Shown in pieces: positions 25,742 to 35,301 of a DNA stretch of 64,000 nt (within the stretch, counting starts at the first letter, position 1; every line of letters begins with the position of its first letter). This DNA comes from Streptomyces acidiscabies (GTDB lineage Bacteria; Actinomycetota; Actinomycetes; Streptomycetales; Streptomycetaceae): assembly GCF_020010905.1 (NCBI RefSeq), contig NZ_JAGJBY010000001.1:5662001-5726000 (forward strand), in the 5' to 3' direction. The position numbers were made by a program, and so were the translations under genes. The notes beneath the pieces were generated by a model. It made no database searches and was not told the DNA's origin. It worked only from the letters and a program-made list of their open reading frames with translations.

Positions 25742-25930
25742 TCAGTTGCCGGTCTTCTTGTCGAACCATCCGAGCGAGCGGAGGACGGACGAGCCGATGA
25801 AGAGGATGCCGAGAGGAACGATCGTGAACCAGATGGCGCCCGCTTTCATGGCCGCGAGCACCGCGATGGCGCAGATCGCCAGCGCCAGGAGCACGAGCAT
25901 CCCCAGAAGGACACGGATCTTGGAAACCAA
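25742..25930 (-). CDS. Small membrane protein, 62 residues
   Basis: The product has two hydrophobic segments, one in residues 6-27 (LLGMLVLLALAICAIAVLAA) and one around IWFTIVPLGILFIGSSVL, and a basic C-terminus (WFDKKTGN). It starts with TTG 25930, and GGGGAGAG lies 7 bp before it, which supports this unusual start. It is divergent from the LAL regulator gene. Small proteins of this kind are common in Streptomyces and have no known function. Confidence 0.65.
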   Translation of the reverse strand: MVSKIRVLLGMLVLLALAICAIAVLAAMKAGAIWFTIVPLGILFIGSSVLRSLGWFDKKTGN

Positions 25931-26063
25931 TGGAGGACTCTCCCCTGTTCAGCTGGGCTCTGTCGACCGACCGGGCGGCGTTCCAGCACCGAGGCCGCCG
26001 ACACCACGGCCCCGCCCGGAAGCTCATGAGGCGAGTCTCCCAACGCTGTCCTGCGGAGGCATT

Positions 26064-26075
26064 CGTAGAACTACG
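26064..26075. promoter_or_regulatory. Short palindrome upstream of LAL regulator
   Basis: CGTAG (26064-26068) and CTACG (26071-26075) are inverted around AA in a locally AT-richer stretch between the small membrane protein gene and the LAL regulator gene. It could be an operator or a LuxR-type site; nothing else supports it. Confidence 0.3.
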
Positions 26076-26190
26076 TAATCGACTACCTAGGTTCCCTGCC
26101 GAGCCCGGCCCTCCCGCAGAGCACCGTTCACGCCGCAAGTCGGCCAACTCGATGGCCTAATATCCGAATTGGCCGGTAACGGATGGTCGT

Positions 26191-29085
26191 GTGCACGTTC
26201 AGGGGAAGGGAGAGGGCCGCTTGCCCCTCAAGGATCAGGCCCGCGGGAACGCCGCCGCTCTCGTCGGCAGACAGGCGCAGGTCGAGTGTCTTGCCTCGGT
26301 CGTCAAGGATCTGGGCGACGGCCGGGGAGCGGTGCTGGAGGTCACGGGAGAACCCGGGATCGGCAAGACCACCCTGCTCGGCCTGCTCGCCGAGCGGGCC
26401 GCCGAGGCAGGAGCCCTGGTGGCGCGAGCCCACGCCGTACGCGGTGCGACACGACCCGGCCAGATCATCACCGAGGTCCTGGATGCCCTGGAGGCGCGGA
26501 ACCCACGGGAGCCGGACGCCGAGGTACGGAACGTGCTGGGGCGCTGGGCGGCGCGGCACGGAGGTGTCCTCGTCCTCGACAACGTGCACCTCTGCGACGA
26601 GCAGTCCACGAGACTGATCGCCCAGCTCGTGCGGACACCTCCGCCCGGCCCGTTCGTCCTAGCCCTGGCACACCGCCCCCGGCAGTCCGGCCCGGTGCTG
26701 AGAGAAGCGCTCGAACACGGAGTGGAGACCGGCTCGGTCGTCCGCCTGGCCCCCACCTCTCTGGACCTCCGGGCGATATCCGCCTTGCTCGGCCACGAGG
26801 GGTCCGACACCGTCTCCCGCCCGGCGCGCGACCACGCGTACACCGAGTGGCGCGCCTCCGAGACGCCCGTGCTCGACAGCACCTACATCGAGCAGTTGCA
26901 CGCCACTTCCGGCGGCAACCCCCGGATGCTGCGCATCCTGCTCGCGGCGCGGTGGGACCCGGACGAGTGGCCGCTCAGCGCCGGTACGGACCGGGATGGC
27001 ATGCTCCGGGAGGCCGTCTTCGTCGTCAACGAACTGGACTCCCTCACCGTCGACGCCGCGCACGCGGTCCACGCCGCCGCCGTTCTGGGTGACCCCTTCC
27101 TGCCGGATGACGTCGCCGAAGTCTCCGGCCTCGGTCTGGAACGGACCCTCGGAGCGTTCACCGAACTCGTCGACGTGGACCTGATACGGCCGCTGCCCTG
27201 GGGCGGCGGCTACGCCTTCCGGCACCCCGTCCTCGGCCATGTCGCCCTGGAACACCCGTCGCCGTCCACGCGCGTCGGCGCTCACCGGCGGGCCATGGAC
27301 CTGCTCACCGCACGAGGGGCCCCAGCGCTCCTGCGCGCCCGGCAGGCCGAGCACCTGGTGGGCGCGGGCAGTGCCCAGGCCCGGCAGGTGCTGGTCGACG
27401 GCGCGGCGGAGGCGATGGCCAAGTCCCCGGCCACCGCCGCCCGTTGGCTGCGCCTGGCGCTGGACCACCTGCCTGCCGGAGAGGGGATCAGCGCCTCCCG
27501 GGTCCTTCTGGTGCTCGACCACTGCCAGGCGCTCAGTGCCGTGGGCCGCCTCCAGGAAGCCCGTACGCTCGTGCACGAGCTGCTCCGGCATCAGGCGGAT
27601 CTCTCCGAGGACCTGTTGCTGAACGTCTACGCGGTCTGCGGAGAGCTGGAGCGGCTGCTGGGCCGTCACCAGGAGGCCGCAGCGGTGATCCGGACGGCAC
27701 TCGACCTCGTACCCCGCCCCCTGCCGGTTCCACTGCCGCAGCCGACGGCCGAACTGATCACCGCGTACGGGCGGGTGCAGTTGTTCCGGGGCACGTACGG
27801 CGAGGCACGCGACGTGGTCCGGGAGGCGGCGCGGGCCGCCGGAACCGTCGGCCCGGCGGTGCCCTACCTACGGGCCCTGGGCGCCCTCGGCGACACCCAG
27901 CTCGGGCTGCTGCCCGAGGCCGTCGCGGAGGTCACCGAGTGCGCGCGGATCGTGGACGCCCTGCCGGACGCCGCCGCCGTCACCATGCCCGACGTGCTGG
28001 CCATGCTCGGCTGCGCGGAGTTGTTCCAGGAGCGCTTCCACGACGCCTACCGGCACCTGGAACGAGGACTCCAGGCGACCACGGGCGCCACCCGGCGGTT
28101 CATCCGGATCAACCAACTGGTGGCCCTGTGCCACCTCGACCAGATGACGGGGCGCCTGGAGACCCTCTGCCGCCGTGCCGAGGAGGCCCATCTGCTCGCC
28201 CGGACGAGCGGGGTCGACGAAGCCGCCGGGATCGCCATGATCCTGCGGGCGACGGGGCTGCTCTGGACAGGTCCACGGCGGGACACCGACAGGCTGCTCG
28301 AACTCACCGAGGAAGGGCTCTCCCTCGCCCTGCGCAAGCGGGGCTGGCGGGCAGCCGTCGCGGTCGGTCTGCGCGCCCAGGCCCAGTTCCTGGCCGGGGA
28401 CCGGGAAGGCTGCCTGCGCACCCTCGTCGAGGAGGGCGGCCCACGGCTGGAGCGGCTGCTGCGGGCCTGGCAGCCTTCCCTCCTCGCCCTCGCCTCCGTC
28501 GCGGCACTGCGGTGCGGTGACCTCGACGCCGCACGCGACTGGGCCGAGACGGGGGAGACCGTGGCCGAAGAGCTGGGGCTGCCGCTGCAACAGCAGCACG
28601 TACGCAGAGCCCGGGCCGAACTCCACGCCGCCGAAGGAGAACACCGCCTGGCGGCAGGGCTGTTCTTCGACGTCGCGGAGTCGTTCCGCCGCGCGGGCCT
28701 GCCCGTGGAACACGCCTGGACCCTGGTGACCGGGGCGCCTTCCGCCCACGCGGCCCACGGCACCCAACAGGCCCTGGAGTGGCTCGACATGGCGGGAAAG
28801 GCCGCTCGGACCTGCGGAGCACAGCGGATCCTGGAGGAGGCGGCCAAGGCCAGGAGCCTGCTGCCCGTGTCCCACGCGACGACGGCTCTTCTCACCGAGC
28901 GGGAGCGGGAGATCGCGGAACTGGCGGCCGGAGGCAAACGCACCAAAGAGATCGCCGAGCAGCTCTTCGTCAGCACCAGGACGGTCGAAGCCCACCTCGG
29001 CAGCGTCTACCGCAAGCTCGACATCCCCTCCCGGGCGGCACTGCCGCGCGCACTGGGCACAGCGATCCACCGGCCGGCCGTTTGA
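26191..29085 (+). CDS. LAL-type (large ATP-binding LuxR) transcriptional regulator
   Basis: The protein has 964 residues. Residues 24-62 hold LVGRQAQVECL and the Walker A loop GEPGIGKTT (53-61). A Walker B-like GGVLVLDNVHL follows near residue 125. The middle 500 residues are helical and TPR-like, with repeats such as LLGRHQEAAAVIRTALDL. The C-terminal LuxR helix-turn-helix is LLTEREREIAELAAGG plus LFVSTRTVEAHLGSVYRKLD. LAL proteins of the MalT kind activate catabolic or antibiotic genes after binding a ligand and ATP. It is convergent with the propeller genes and could control them or a distant cluster. Confidence 0.95.
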   Translation: MHVQGKGEGRLPLKDQARGNAAALVGRQAQVECLASVVKDLGDGRGAVLEVTGEPGIGKTTLLGLLAERAAEAGALVARAHAVRGATRPGQIITEVLDALEARNPREPDAEVRNVLGRWAARHGGVLVLDNVHLCDEQSTRLIAQLVRTPPPGPFVLALAHRPRQSGPVLREALEHGVETGSVVRLAPTSLDLRAISALLGHEGSDTVSRPARDHAYTEWRASETPVLDSTYIEQLHATSGGNPRMLRILLAARWDPDEWPLSAGTDRDGMLREAVFVVNELDSLTVDAAHAVHAAAVLGDPFLPDDVAEVSGLGLERTLGAFTELVDVDLIRPLPWGGGYAFRHPVLGHVALEHPSPSTRVGAHRRAMDLLTARGAPALLRARQAEHLVGAGSAQARQVLVDGAAEAMAKSPATAARWLRLALDHLPAGEGISASRVLLVLDHCQALSAVGRLQEARTLVHELLRHQADLSEDLLLNVYAVCGELERLLGRHQEAAAVIRTALDLVPRPLPVPLPQPTAELITAYGRVQLFRGTYGEARDVVREAARAAGTVGPAVPYLRALGALGDTQLGLLPEAVAEVTECARIVDALPDAAAVTMPDVLAMLGCAELFQERFHDAYRHLERGLQATTGATRRFIRINQLVALCHLDQMTGRLETLCRRAEEAHLLARTSGVDEAAGIAMILRATGLLWTGPRRDTDRLLELTEEGLSLALRKRGWRAAVAVGLRAQAQFLAGDREGCLRTLVEEGGPRLERLLRAWQPSLLALASVAALRCGDLDAARDWAETGETVAEELGLPLQQQHVRRARAELHAAEGEHRLAAGLFFDVAESFRRAGLPVEHAWTLVTGAPSAHAAHGTQQALEWLDMAGKAARTCGAQRILEEAAKARSLLPVSHATTALLTEREREIAELAAGGKRTKEIAEQLFVSTRTVEAHLGSVYRKLDIPSRAALPRALGTAIHRPAV

Positions 29086-29093
29086 CGGGTCGG

Positions 29094-31091
29094 TCAGGCG
29101 CGAACCGCGTACAGGAAGTCGTCCTCGCTGGTGACATACACCGTCCCGTCCACGACCACCGGCGTCGAAGCCACCTCCCCGCCGGTCGGCAGCCGCCAGC
29201 GTTCCTCACCCGTGACCGCGTCCACCGCCCAGAGCGACCGGTCCTCGCTGCCGATGTACACGACCCCCTCCGCCACCGCCGCCGACGCTCGAAGAGCGGG
29301 CCCGACCTCCTGCTTCCAGCGTTCCTCCCCGGTGGCCGCATCCACGGCCCACAGGTACCAGCCGCTGCTGCCCATGTACACGACCCCGTCGGCGACCGCG
29401 GGCGTGGACCACGTCGAACTGTCGAAGGGCCGCTGCCACCGCTGCTCACCGCTGGCGGCGTCCAACGCGATCAGGCCGTGGGCGCCGCCGATGTAGAGGG
29501 TGCCGTCGGCCACCACCGGTGAGGCGTACGGCGAGGAGTCGGTGCTCACCTCCCAGAGCCGGCTTCCCGTGGCGGCGTCCACCGCCCACAAGCGGTCGTA
29601 CGGGAAGGAGACGTAGACCCGGCCGTCGGCCACCGCAGGGGAGCTGAACCGGTTGTAGGAGCGTGGGCCGCGCGGCCTGAGCTGCTGCTTCCACCGCCTG
29701 CGGCCGGTGGCGGCGTCCACGGCCCAGAGTTCTTCCCGGCCGGAGGCCAGGTACACCGTGCCGTCGGCCACCGTCGGCTGCGTACCTCTGACGTAGCCGG
29801 TCGCATACTTCCAGCGGATACGGCCGGTGGCCGTGTCCACGGCCCACAGGTGTTTTCCGCCGCCGATGTACAGGCTGCCGTCGACGGCCACGGGTGACGA
29901 GTCGAACGGGACGGCGGGCGTCAGCCGCCACCGCTCCCGGCCCGTGGTGGCGTCCAAGGCCAACAGGTCGCGGTAGGTGGTCTGGTACACGGTGCCGTCG
30001 GCGACAGCCGCCGTACTGTTCCCCACGCCCGGGACCTGCACCCGCCAGCGCGGAGTCCGTACGGGCCGGGCGGGGGCGGCGCGGTCGTCCTCGGCGGGAG
30101 GCTCACCCGGCCGGTGGGCCCGTACGGCGTAGAGGTGTTCGTCGAGGCTGCCGAAGTACACCGTGCCACCGCTCACCAGCGGTGCGGAGTGCACCGGCTT
30201 GGGGGTCCTGACCTTCCACCGTGTCTCGCCGGTGACCGCGTCCACCGCCCACAGGCGCCCGTCGCCACTGCCCGCGTACACCGTGCCGTCGGCGATCACC
30301 GGCGTCGCGTAGATCTCACCCCGGGTCTTCAGCCGCCACCTTTCCGCACCGGTCCCGGTGTCCACCGCGATCAGGTACCAGCCGTCGACACCGGCGACCA
30401 CGACACCCTCGGCCACCGCTGGGCTCGCCCGCACCATCCCGCCGGTGGACAGCCGCCAGCGCTCCTCACCCGTCGCCGTGTCCATCGCGACCAGGCCCTC
30501 GGCATTGCCCACGTACACGCTCGTGCCGGACACCGTCGGCGACATCTGGACGCCCCTGTGGGGAAAGACGTCCCAGCGCCTGTCCCCGGTGGCCGCGTCC
30601 AGGGCCAGCAGGTGGCCGCCCACGGCCGCGTACAGGACACCGTCGGCCACGGTCGGCGCCGGGTTGGTGGAGGTGCGGTAGTTCGCCACCTTGACGTCCC
30701 ACACCGGGCGGCCGGTGCGGCCGTCCACCGCCCACATCCTGCCGTTCTGCGAAGCGGCGTACACGATGTGGTCCGCCACCGTCGGGGTCGATATCTTCGA
30801 CCGGCGCGGCTTCCACTTCCACCGTACGTCTCCGGTCTCGGCGTCCGCTGCCGTCAGTTGGCCGTCGATGTCGGCGACGTACACGACGCCGGTGCCGGCC
30901 ACCGGCGCCTCCTCGATCGGGAAGTCGCCGGTCAGTGTCCAGCGGCGCTGTCCGGTGGCCGCATCGATCGCCACCAGGTCGAGATCGTCAAGGATGTAGA
31001 GGGTGCCGTCGGCCAGCGCCGGCGTCCGGTCGAGCATGTCCCCGCCGGGCATCCTCCACAGCGTTCTGTCGTCCACCTCGACACCGGTCAT
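29094..31091 (-). CDS. PQQ-type beta-propeller protein with sixteen blades
   Basis: The 665-residue protein consists almost only of repeats of about 38 residues with the pattern ADGTVYxGSxDGxLWAVDAATGExRW. I count sixteen: eight before and eight after a proline/acid-rich linker (GEPPAEDDRAAPARPV) near residue 330. This predicts two eight-bladed propellers. There is no signal peptide or lipobox, so it should be cytoplasmic, unlike BamB or PQQ dehydrogenases, and the dehydrogenase active-site segments are absent. ATG 31091 overlaps the stop of the upstream WD40 gene (ATGA). A scaffold or sensor role is inferred. Confidence 0.88.
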   Translation of the reverse strand: MTGVEVDDRTLWRMPGGDMLDRTPALADGTLYILDDLDLVAIDAATGQRRWTLTGDFPIEEAPVAGTGVVYVADIDGQLTAADAETGDVRWKWKPRRSKISTPTVADHIVYAASQNGRMWAVDGRTGRPVWDVKVANYRTSTNPAPTVADGVLYAAVGGHLLALDAATGDRRWDVFPHRGVQMSPTVSGTSVYVGNAEGLVAMDTATGEERWRLSTGGMVRASPAVAEGVVVAGVDGWYLIAVDTGTGAERWRLKTRGEIYATPVIADGTVYAGSGDGRLWAVDAVTGETRWKVRTPKPVHSAPLVSGGTVYFGSLDEHLYAVRAHRPGEPPAEDDRAAPARPVRTPRWRVQVPGVGNSTAAVADGTVYQTTYRDLLALDATTGRERWRLTPAVPFDSSPVAVDGSLYIGGGKHLWAVDTATGRIRWKYATGYVRGTQPTVADGTVYLASGREELWAVDAATGRRRWKQQLRPRGPRSYNRFSSPAVADGRVYVSFPYDRLWAVDAATGSRLWEVSTDSSPYASPVVADGTLYIGGAHGLIALDAASGEQRWQRPFDSSTWSTPAVADGVVYMGSSGWYLWAVDAATGEERWKQEVGPALRASAAVAEGVVYIGSEDRSLWAVDAVTGEERWRLPTGGEVASTPVVVDGTVYVTSEDDFLYAVRA

Positions 31092-33064
31092 CGCTTTCCC
31101 CTCTCGACAGCACTGTTCAGCGGGAGGCTGAGGACTCCCCGGTCGTGTCCGACGATCAGGTCCGGCCCTGCGGTGGCCAGACAAGCGAGCGCCACATCCA
31201 GGGAGATGTGCCCCACCACGCCGGTCTCCGGTTCCCACACCCGCAGCCGGTGACCGTGACGGGTGCCGACGACCAGGACGGTGCGACCGTCGTGCAGGGC
31301 GGCGGTGATGACCGGCAGGCCGGCGGTGCCGGTGGAGGAGGGCAGACCGTCGCCGACCGGGGCACCGGTGGCGAGGTCCCACAGCATGACCACACCCTGG
31401 TTGTCTCCCGTGGCCAGCAGCACTCGGCCCGGTGTGGATACGGCAGCCACACCCACCACCCGGTGGTCGGCATCGGCGAGCGCACGGGCGCTCAGCTGCA
31501 CGGCCGCACCCATGTCCCAGGGGTCGTCGACGACCGGGTCCCACACGTGGAGGCGGCCCGCGGTGTCCGAGGCCGCGATCAGCGTGTGGCCGTCGGCGAT
31601 CGGGACGGCGGCGATCGACTGGATCGGACTGCCGTAGGGGTTGAGGCGCCCGACGCACTCGCCGGTGTCCGGGTCCCACAGCCGGACCGCGCCTTTGGAG
31701 GTGGCGGTGACGAGGAGGGTGCGGCCGTCGGGGACGGTCGCGATACACATGCCAGTCACCTCGCCGGGCCCGGCGCCGGACGGTTCGCGGACCGGCTGCC
31801 CGGTGACGGGGTTCCATACGGCGATCGTCCCGGTGTCGCCGCCGCTCGCCAGAAGGACGCGGCCGTCGGGCAGGGGGAGGGCCGTCAGCGAGCGGATACG
31901 GTCGGGATGCCCTGGCAGCGGCTCATGGACGAGCCGGCCGTCGGCCACGTCCCACAGGCACACCACGCCCGCGTCCCCGGCGCCGGCCACGAGCGTCGGC
32001 CTACCGGGGCGGGACACCACCGCCAGGGCGTCGACACCCCCGGGTGGGGAATCGGCGAACACCGCTATACGGCCCCAGGGGGTGCCGTCGGCCGCGTGCA
32101 CCGTGTTCCCGTCCTGCCGGAACCGGGGCGCCGAGTCACCGGTTCGTCCGGGGGCTGACGGCTCCACCGCGACAGAGTTCGTCGGGGCGTGCTGGGGGCT
32201 CGCGCCGTCCGGGTTCTCCGCCAGGCCGTCGGCGATCGTCCACGTCTGCTCGCAGTCCCAGCAGCGGAAGTGGCCCGTGAGGGACAGCAATTGGCGGGCC
32301 AGTTCGCTCGCAGCGCCTTGCGGGGTGCCCTTGACCGCGACCATGCCGGCGACCAGGCACAGGACGGCCTGACTCGGTGTCTCGGGTGGTACGCCTGCCG
32401 CCGCGACGTCGCGGGCCACCCGCAGGAAGGGGTCCCGCTCGTTCCCCAGCGCTACGGCGACCTCCTCCCAGGGATGCCCTCCCTGCCGGGCAGGGAGGGC
32501 ATCAGACAGCACCGGAGCCTCGAAAGGTGCCGGGTCCATGAAGGGGATCTCCGTGTCGCTCCCGCACTCGGGACACACCAGAAGGAGGACGCTTTCATCG
32601 AGGTCGAGAAGCGGCCCCAGCGCTTCGCCCATGTGGTGGCCGGCGAAGGCCACGCAGGAGAGTACGAGGTGGGCGCAGACCTGCGCGGGAGCATCGGCGG
32701 CGAGGAGGCTCCGGGTGGCTGCCCGCTCGGCCAGGCGCAGCGCGGCGGCGAACCCCGCCTCCAGATCGGCCGGGACGGGGGGCCGGTAGTCGGCGGTCAT
32801 GATGAATCCCAGGTCCACCCAGAAGTCCACGGTCTGTTCCGGAGGCAGGGCCGCTGCCGCCTCGACGAGGTGCGGCAGGGCCGCGTAGGCCCCGTCGGAG
32901 ACGACTCCGTCGTTCAGCAGGCCGCCGCTCAGGTATTCCCAGGACTGCTTCCATGCGTCGCCGCTCCCGGTGGCCAACTGCTCCAGGAGCGCTTCCACCT
33001 CTTCGACCTTCACGCCGTCGAGATCACGCCAACGAGGGCTGTGCAAGGGCAGCTTCGCAATCAT
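31088..33064 (-). CDS. WD40-type propeller protein with N-terminal helical and zinc-ribbon-like region
   Basis: The protein has 658 residues. The first 300 or so are helical and include two Cys pairs (LVCPECGSD and FRCWDCEQTW) that could bind one zinc ion. From about residue 320, seven WD-like repeats follow (VCLWDVADGR, IAVWNPVTGQ, VRLWDPDTGE, LHVWDPVVDD, VMLWDLATGA, LRVWEPETGV and a degenerate last one), enough for one seven-bladed propeller. The N-terminal sequence (SPRWRDLDGVKVEEVEALL) resembles cytoplasmic HEAT-like or immunity-like proteins of actinobacteria. It is co-translated with the PQQ-type propeller gene. Confidence 0.85.
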   Translation of the reverse strand: MIAKLPLHSPRWRDLDGVKVEEVEALLEQLATGSGDAWKQSWEYLSGGLLNDGVVSDGAYAALPHLVEAAAALPPEQTVDFWVDLGFIMTADYRPPVPADLEAGFAAALRLAERAATRSLLAADAPAQVCAHLVLSCVAFAGHHMGEALGPLLDLDESVLLLVCPECGSDTEIPFMDPAPFEAPVLSDALPARQGGHPWEEVAVALGNERDPFLRVARDVAAAGVPPETPSQAVLCLVAGMVAVKGTPQGAASELARQLLSLTGHFRCWDCEQTWTIADGLAENPDGASPQHAPTNSVAVEPSAPGRTGDSAPRFRQDGNTVHAADGTPWGRIAVFADSPPGGVDALAVVSRPGRPTLVAGAGDAGVVCLWDVADGRLVHEPLPGHPDRIRSLTALPLPDGRVLLASGGDTGTIAVWNPVTGQPVREPSGAGPGEVTGMCIATVPDGRTLLVTATSKGAVRLWDPDTGECVGRLNPYGSPIQSIAAVPIADGHTLIAASDTAGRLHVWDPVVDDPWDMGAAVQLSARALADADHRVVGVAAVSTPGRVLLATGDNQGVVMLWDLATGAPVGDGLPSSTGTAGLPVITAALHDGRTVLVVGTRHGHRLRVWEPETGVVGHISLDVALACLATAGPDLIVGHDRGVLSLPLNSAVERGKR

Positions 33065-33176
33065 GGAACGAGTCTCGCAGCCGGCACTGACAATCCGGAG
33101 GCGGCGTGGTGTCCGGCAGCCTTCTTGCGCAGCTCATCATCTGATCGACGACGGTGGCATGGCTACTATTCCGGCC

Positions 33177-35291
33177 ATGTCTGGTGAACTCCGAAGCAGT
33201 GGTCCGGCCCGCGAAGTCGCGGCGGTGAGTGGGCGGTTGACCGATCCCGGATGGCTGGTGCACGGAGACCCGGAGCTGGTCCTCGCAGGCCTGGACGGTG
33301 CCGCCTCGCCGGAGGAACTGCTGGCAGCCGCTGTGTACCGGGCGTCAGAGCATGTCCACCGTGACGCCGGTGCGGGGGTGCGGCGGCAGATACTCGCCCT
33401 GGACGCCGCCCGGTTCGGGGACCGGGACCTGGCGAGGAACATCGCCGGGGTCGCGGTCGGCCCGGAGCCGAACTGGGTCGTGCAGTGGGCGACCGGCAGC
33501 GACCTGGACTCCCGGCTGCGGTACGCGTTGCCGGTGCCGGCCGGGGTGGGCGCGTTGGCGACCGTGGTCGTGGAGGGCCGTGGCCTCGCCGTCGCCGGGT
33601 GCGCGGACGGCACGCTGCACACCTGGGATCTGGCCACGGGCAGCCGACACGGCAAGGCCCTGTCCGCTCACCCCGGCGCCGTAGAGGCGCTGGCGACAGC
33701 GGTGCTGGACGGCCGTCCCGTCGCGGTCACCTGCGGCTCCGACAAAACCCTCCGGGTGTGGGATCTGGCGGGAGGGGAACCGATCGGCGCGTGCTCCGCC
33801 GATGACGATTCCTGGGTGAAAGCGCTGGCCACGGGAGTGGTCGAGGGTCGGCCGGTCGTGGTCGGCGCCTGCGTCGACGACGTGGTGAGGGTGTGGGACC
33901 TGGCCACCCTCTCCCAGCACAGCGATCCGCTGACCATCCGCACCGGCTTCGTGTCAGCTCTGGCGACGACGGTCCTGGACGGCCGTCCCGTCGTCGTCAC
34001 CAGCCACTCCAAGGAACTTGCGGCGACGGACCTGATCACGGGGGAGGAAACCGTCCGGGTATGGGACCTGACCGGTGCCCTGGACGACGGTCCCGAGGAC
34101 CAGGCGTACGACCGGACGGCGGAAGGCACCGATGAGCAGGCGGCGTACTGCGCCAGTCTGGAGATCAACGCCGCCGCGCACTTTCTGGTGACGGACCCGG
34201 CGTCCGAGTGTCCGATGGCCGTCAGCGCCAACGCCTACGAGGTGCACGTCTGGGACCTGGCCACGCGTGAGCAGGTCGGTGATCCCGTCGCGGTCATGCC
34301 CGTGGAGACGGCGGCCGTAACGGTGCTCCACGACCGCCCCGCCGCCCTCGTCGCGTACGCCCATGGGCCGGTCGAGGTGTGGGATCTGTCCACCCTCCGG
34401 CAGCTGCGCCCGCCGCTGACGGGCCATGGGGCGGCCGTACGGGGAGCGGCGACGGCGGTGCTGAACAGGCGTCATCTCGCGGTCACCGGGAGCGATGACA
34501 GATCGGTGCGGATCTGGGATCTCGACGGTGAGAGGGAGACGTCCGGTCATGCCGGCACCGTGGCAGCCGTCACCACGGCTGTCGTGGACGGCCGTCCCGT
34601 CATCGTCACCGGCGGCTCGGACACGAGCGTGCGGTTCTGGGACCTCGACGGCACGGGACAGCTCGGTGAGCCGCTGGCCGGCTTCACCACCGCCGTGGGC
34701 CTGCTGGCGGTGGGGACGGTGGACGGACGGCTCACCCTCCTCGCGCGCGACGACCGGCACCAGACGGTACGGATCTGGGACCTGACCACCCGGGAAGAAC
34801 TGCACGGACGGTCGACCAGCGAGTACACCAGCCCGTCCATCGAGTTCTTCGCGGCAGTCGACGGCCACTTCGTCGGTGTGACCCGGGAAGGCCGCGTCTG
34901 GGACCTGGCCGAGAGCCGGTGGACGGGAGTGCAGCCGGGGCAACAAGGCGCTCTGGCGCTGGAGATGCTCGAAGGCCGCAGCGCGCTTCTTACCAGCCAC
35001 GGGACGGAAGGAGTCCATCTGTGGGACCTGGCCACGGGCGAACTGCTGGCACCGCCGCTGACGGGACACAGCGGTGGGGTGTCCGCGGGGGCGATTGGCA
35101 CGCTGGACGGTCGCCCTGTCGTCGTCGCCGGCGGCGGCCGGAGCGTGTGGATGTGGGACGCGAGTACCGGGCGGCAGATCGGTGCGTATGCGTTCCCTTC
35201 CCGCGTCAGGGGACTGGCGGTAGCGCCCGACGGGCGGCTGGTGGTCGGTTTCGGCGCGGACACGGCGGTCCTGGCCCGTCTGCCTGCGTGA
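33177..35291 (+). CDS. WD40-repeat protein, long propeller
   Basis: This protein of about 704 residues is divergent from the previous two genes. Residues 1-95 are helical and unassigned (VYRASEHVHRDAGAGVRRQI). The rest consists of WD repeats; I recognise twelve WDL/WDA endings (HTWDLATGS, LRVWDLAGGE, VRIWDLDGE and so on), with intervening VLDGRPVAVTCGSDKT-type strands, enough for two propellers or one large one. The repeat style matches the WD40 part of Streptomyces STAND NTPases, but no NTPase domain is present. Start choice lies between ATG 33159 and ATG 33177; neither has a strong ribosome site. Confidence 0.82.
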   Translation: MSGELRSSGPAREVAAVSGRLTDPGWLVHGDPELVLAGLDGAASPEELLAAAVYRASEHVHRDAGAGVRRQILALDAARFGDRDLARNIAGVAVGPEPNWVVQWATGSDLDSRLRYALPVPAGVGALATVVVEGRGLAVAGCADGTLHTWDLATGSRHGKALSAHPGAVEALATAVLDGRPVAVTCGSDKTLRVWDLAGGEPIGACSADDDSWVKALATGVVEGRPVVVGACVDDVVRVWDLATLSQHSDPLTIRTGFVSALATTVLDGRPVVVTSHSKELAATDLITGEETVRVWDLTGALDDGPEDQAYDRTAEGTDEQAAYCASLEINAAAHFLVTDPASECPMAVSANAYEVHVWDLATREQVGDPVAVMPVETAAVTVLHDRPAALVAYAHGPVEVWDLSTLRQLRPPLTGHGAAVRGAATAVLNRRHLAVTGSDDRSVRIWDLDGERETSGHAGTVAAVTTAVVDGRPVIVTGGSDTSVRFWDLDGTGQLGEPLAGFTTAVGLLAVGTVDGRLTLLARDDRHQTVRIWDLTTREELHGRSTSEYTSPSIEFFAAVDGHFVGVTREGRVWDLAESRWTGVQPGQQGALALEMLEGRSALLTSHGTEGVHLWDLATGELLAPPLTGHSGGVSAGAIGTLDGRPVVVAGGGRSVWMWDASTGRQIGAYAFPSRVRGLAVAPDGRLVVGFGADTAVLARLPA

Positions 35292-35301
35292 GGTGTGGCA
35301 G

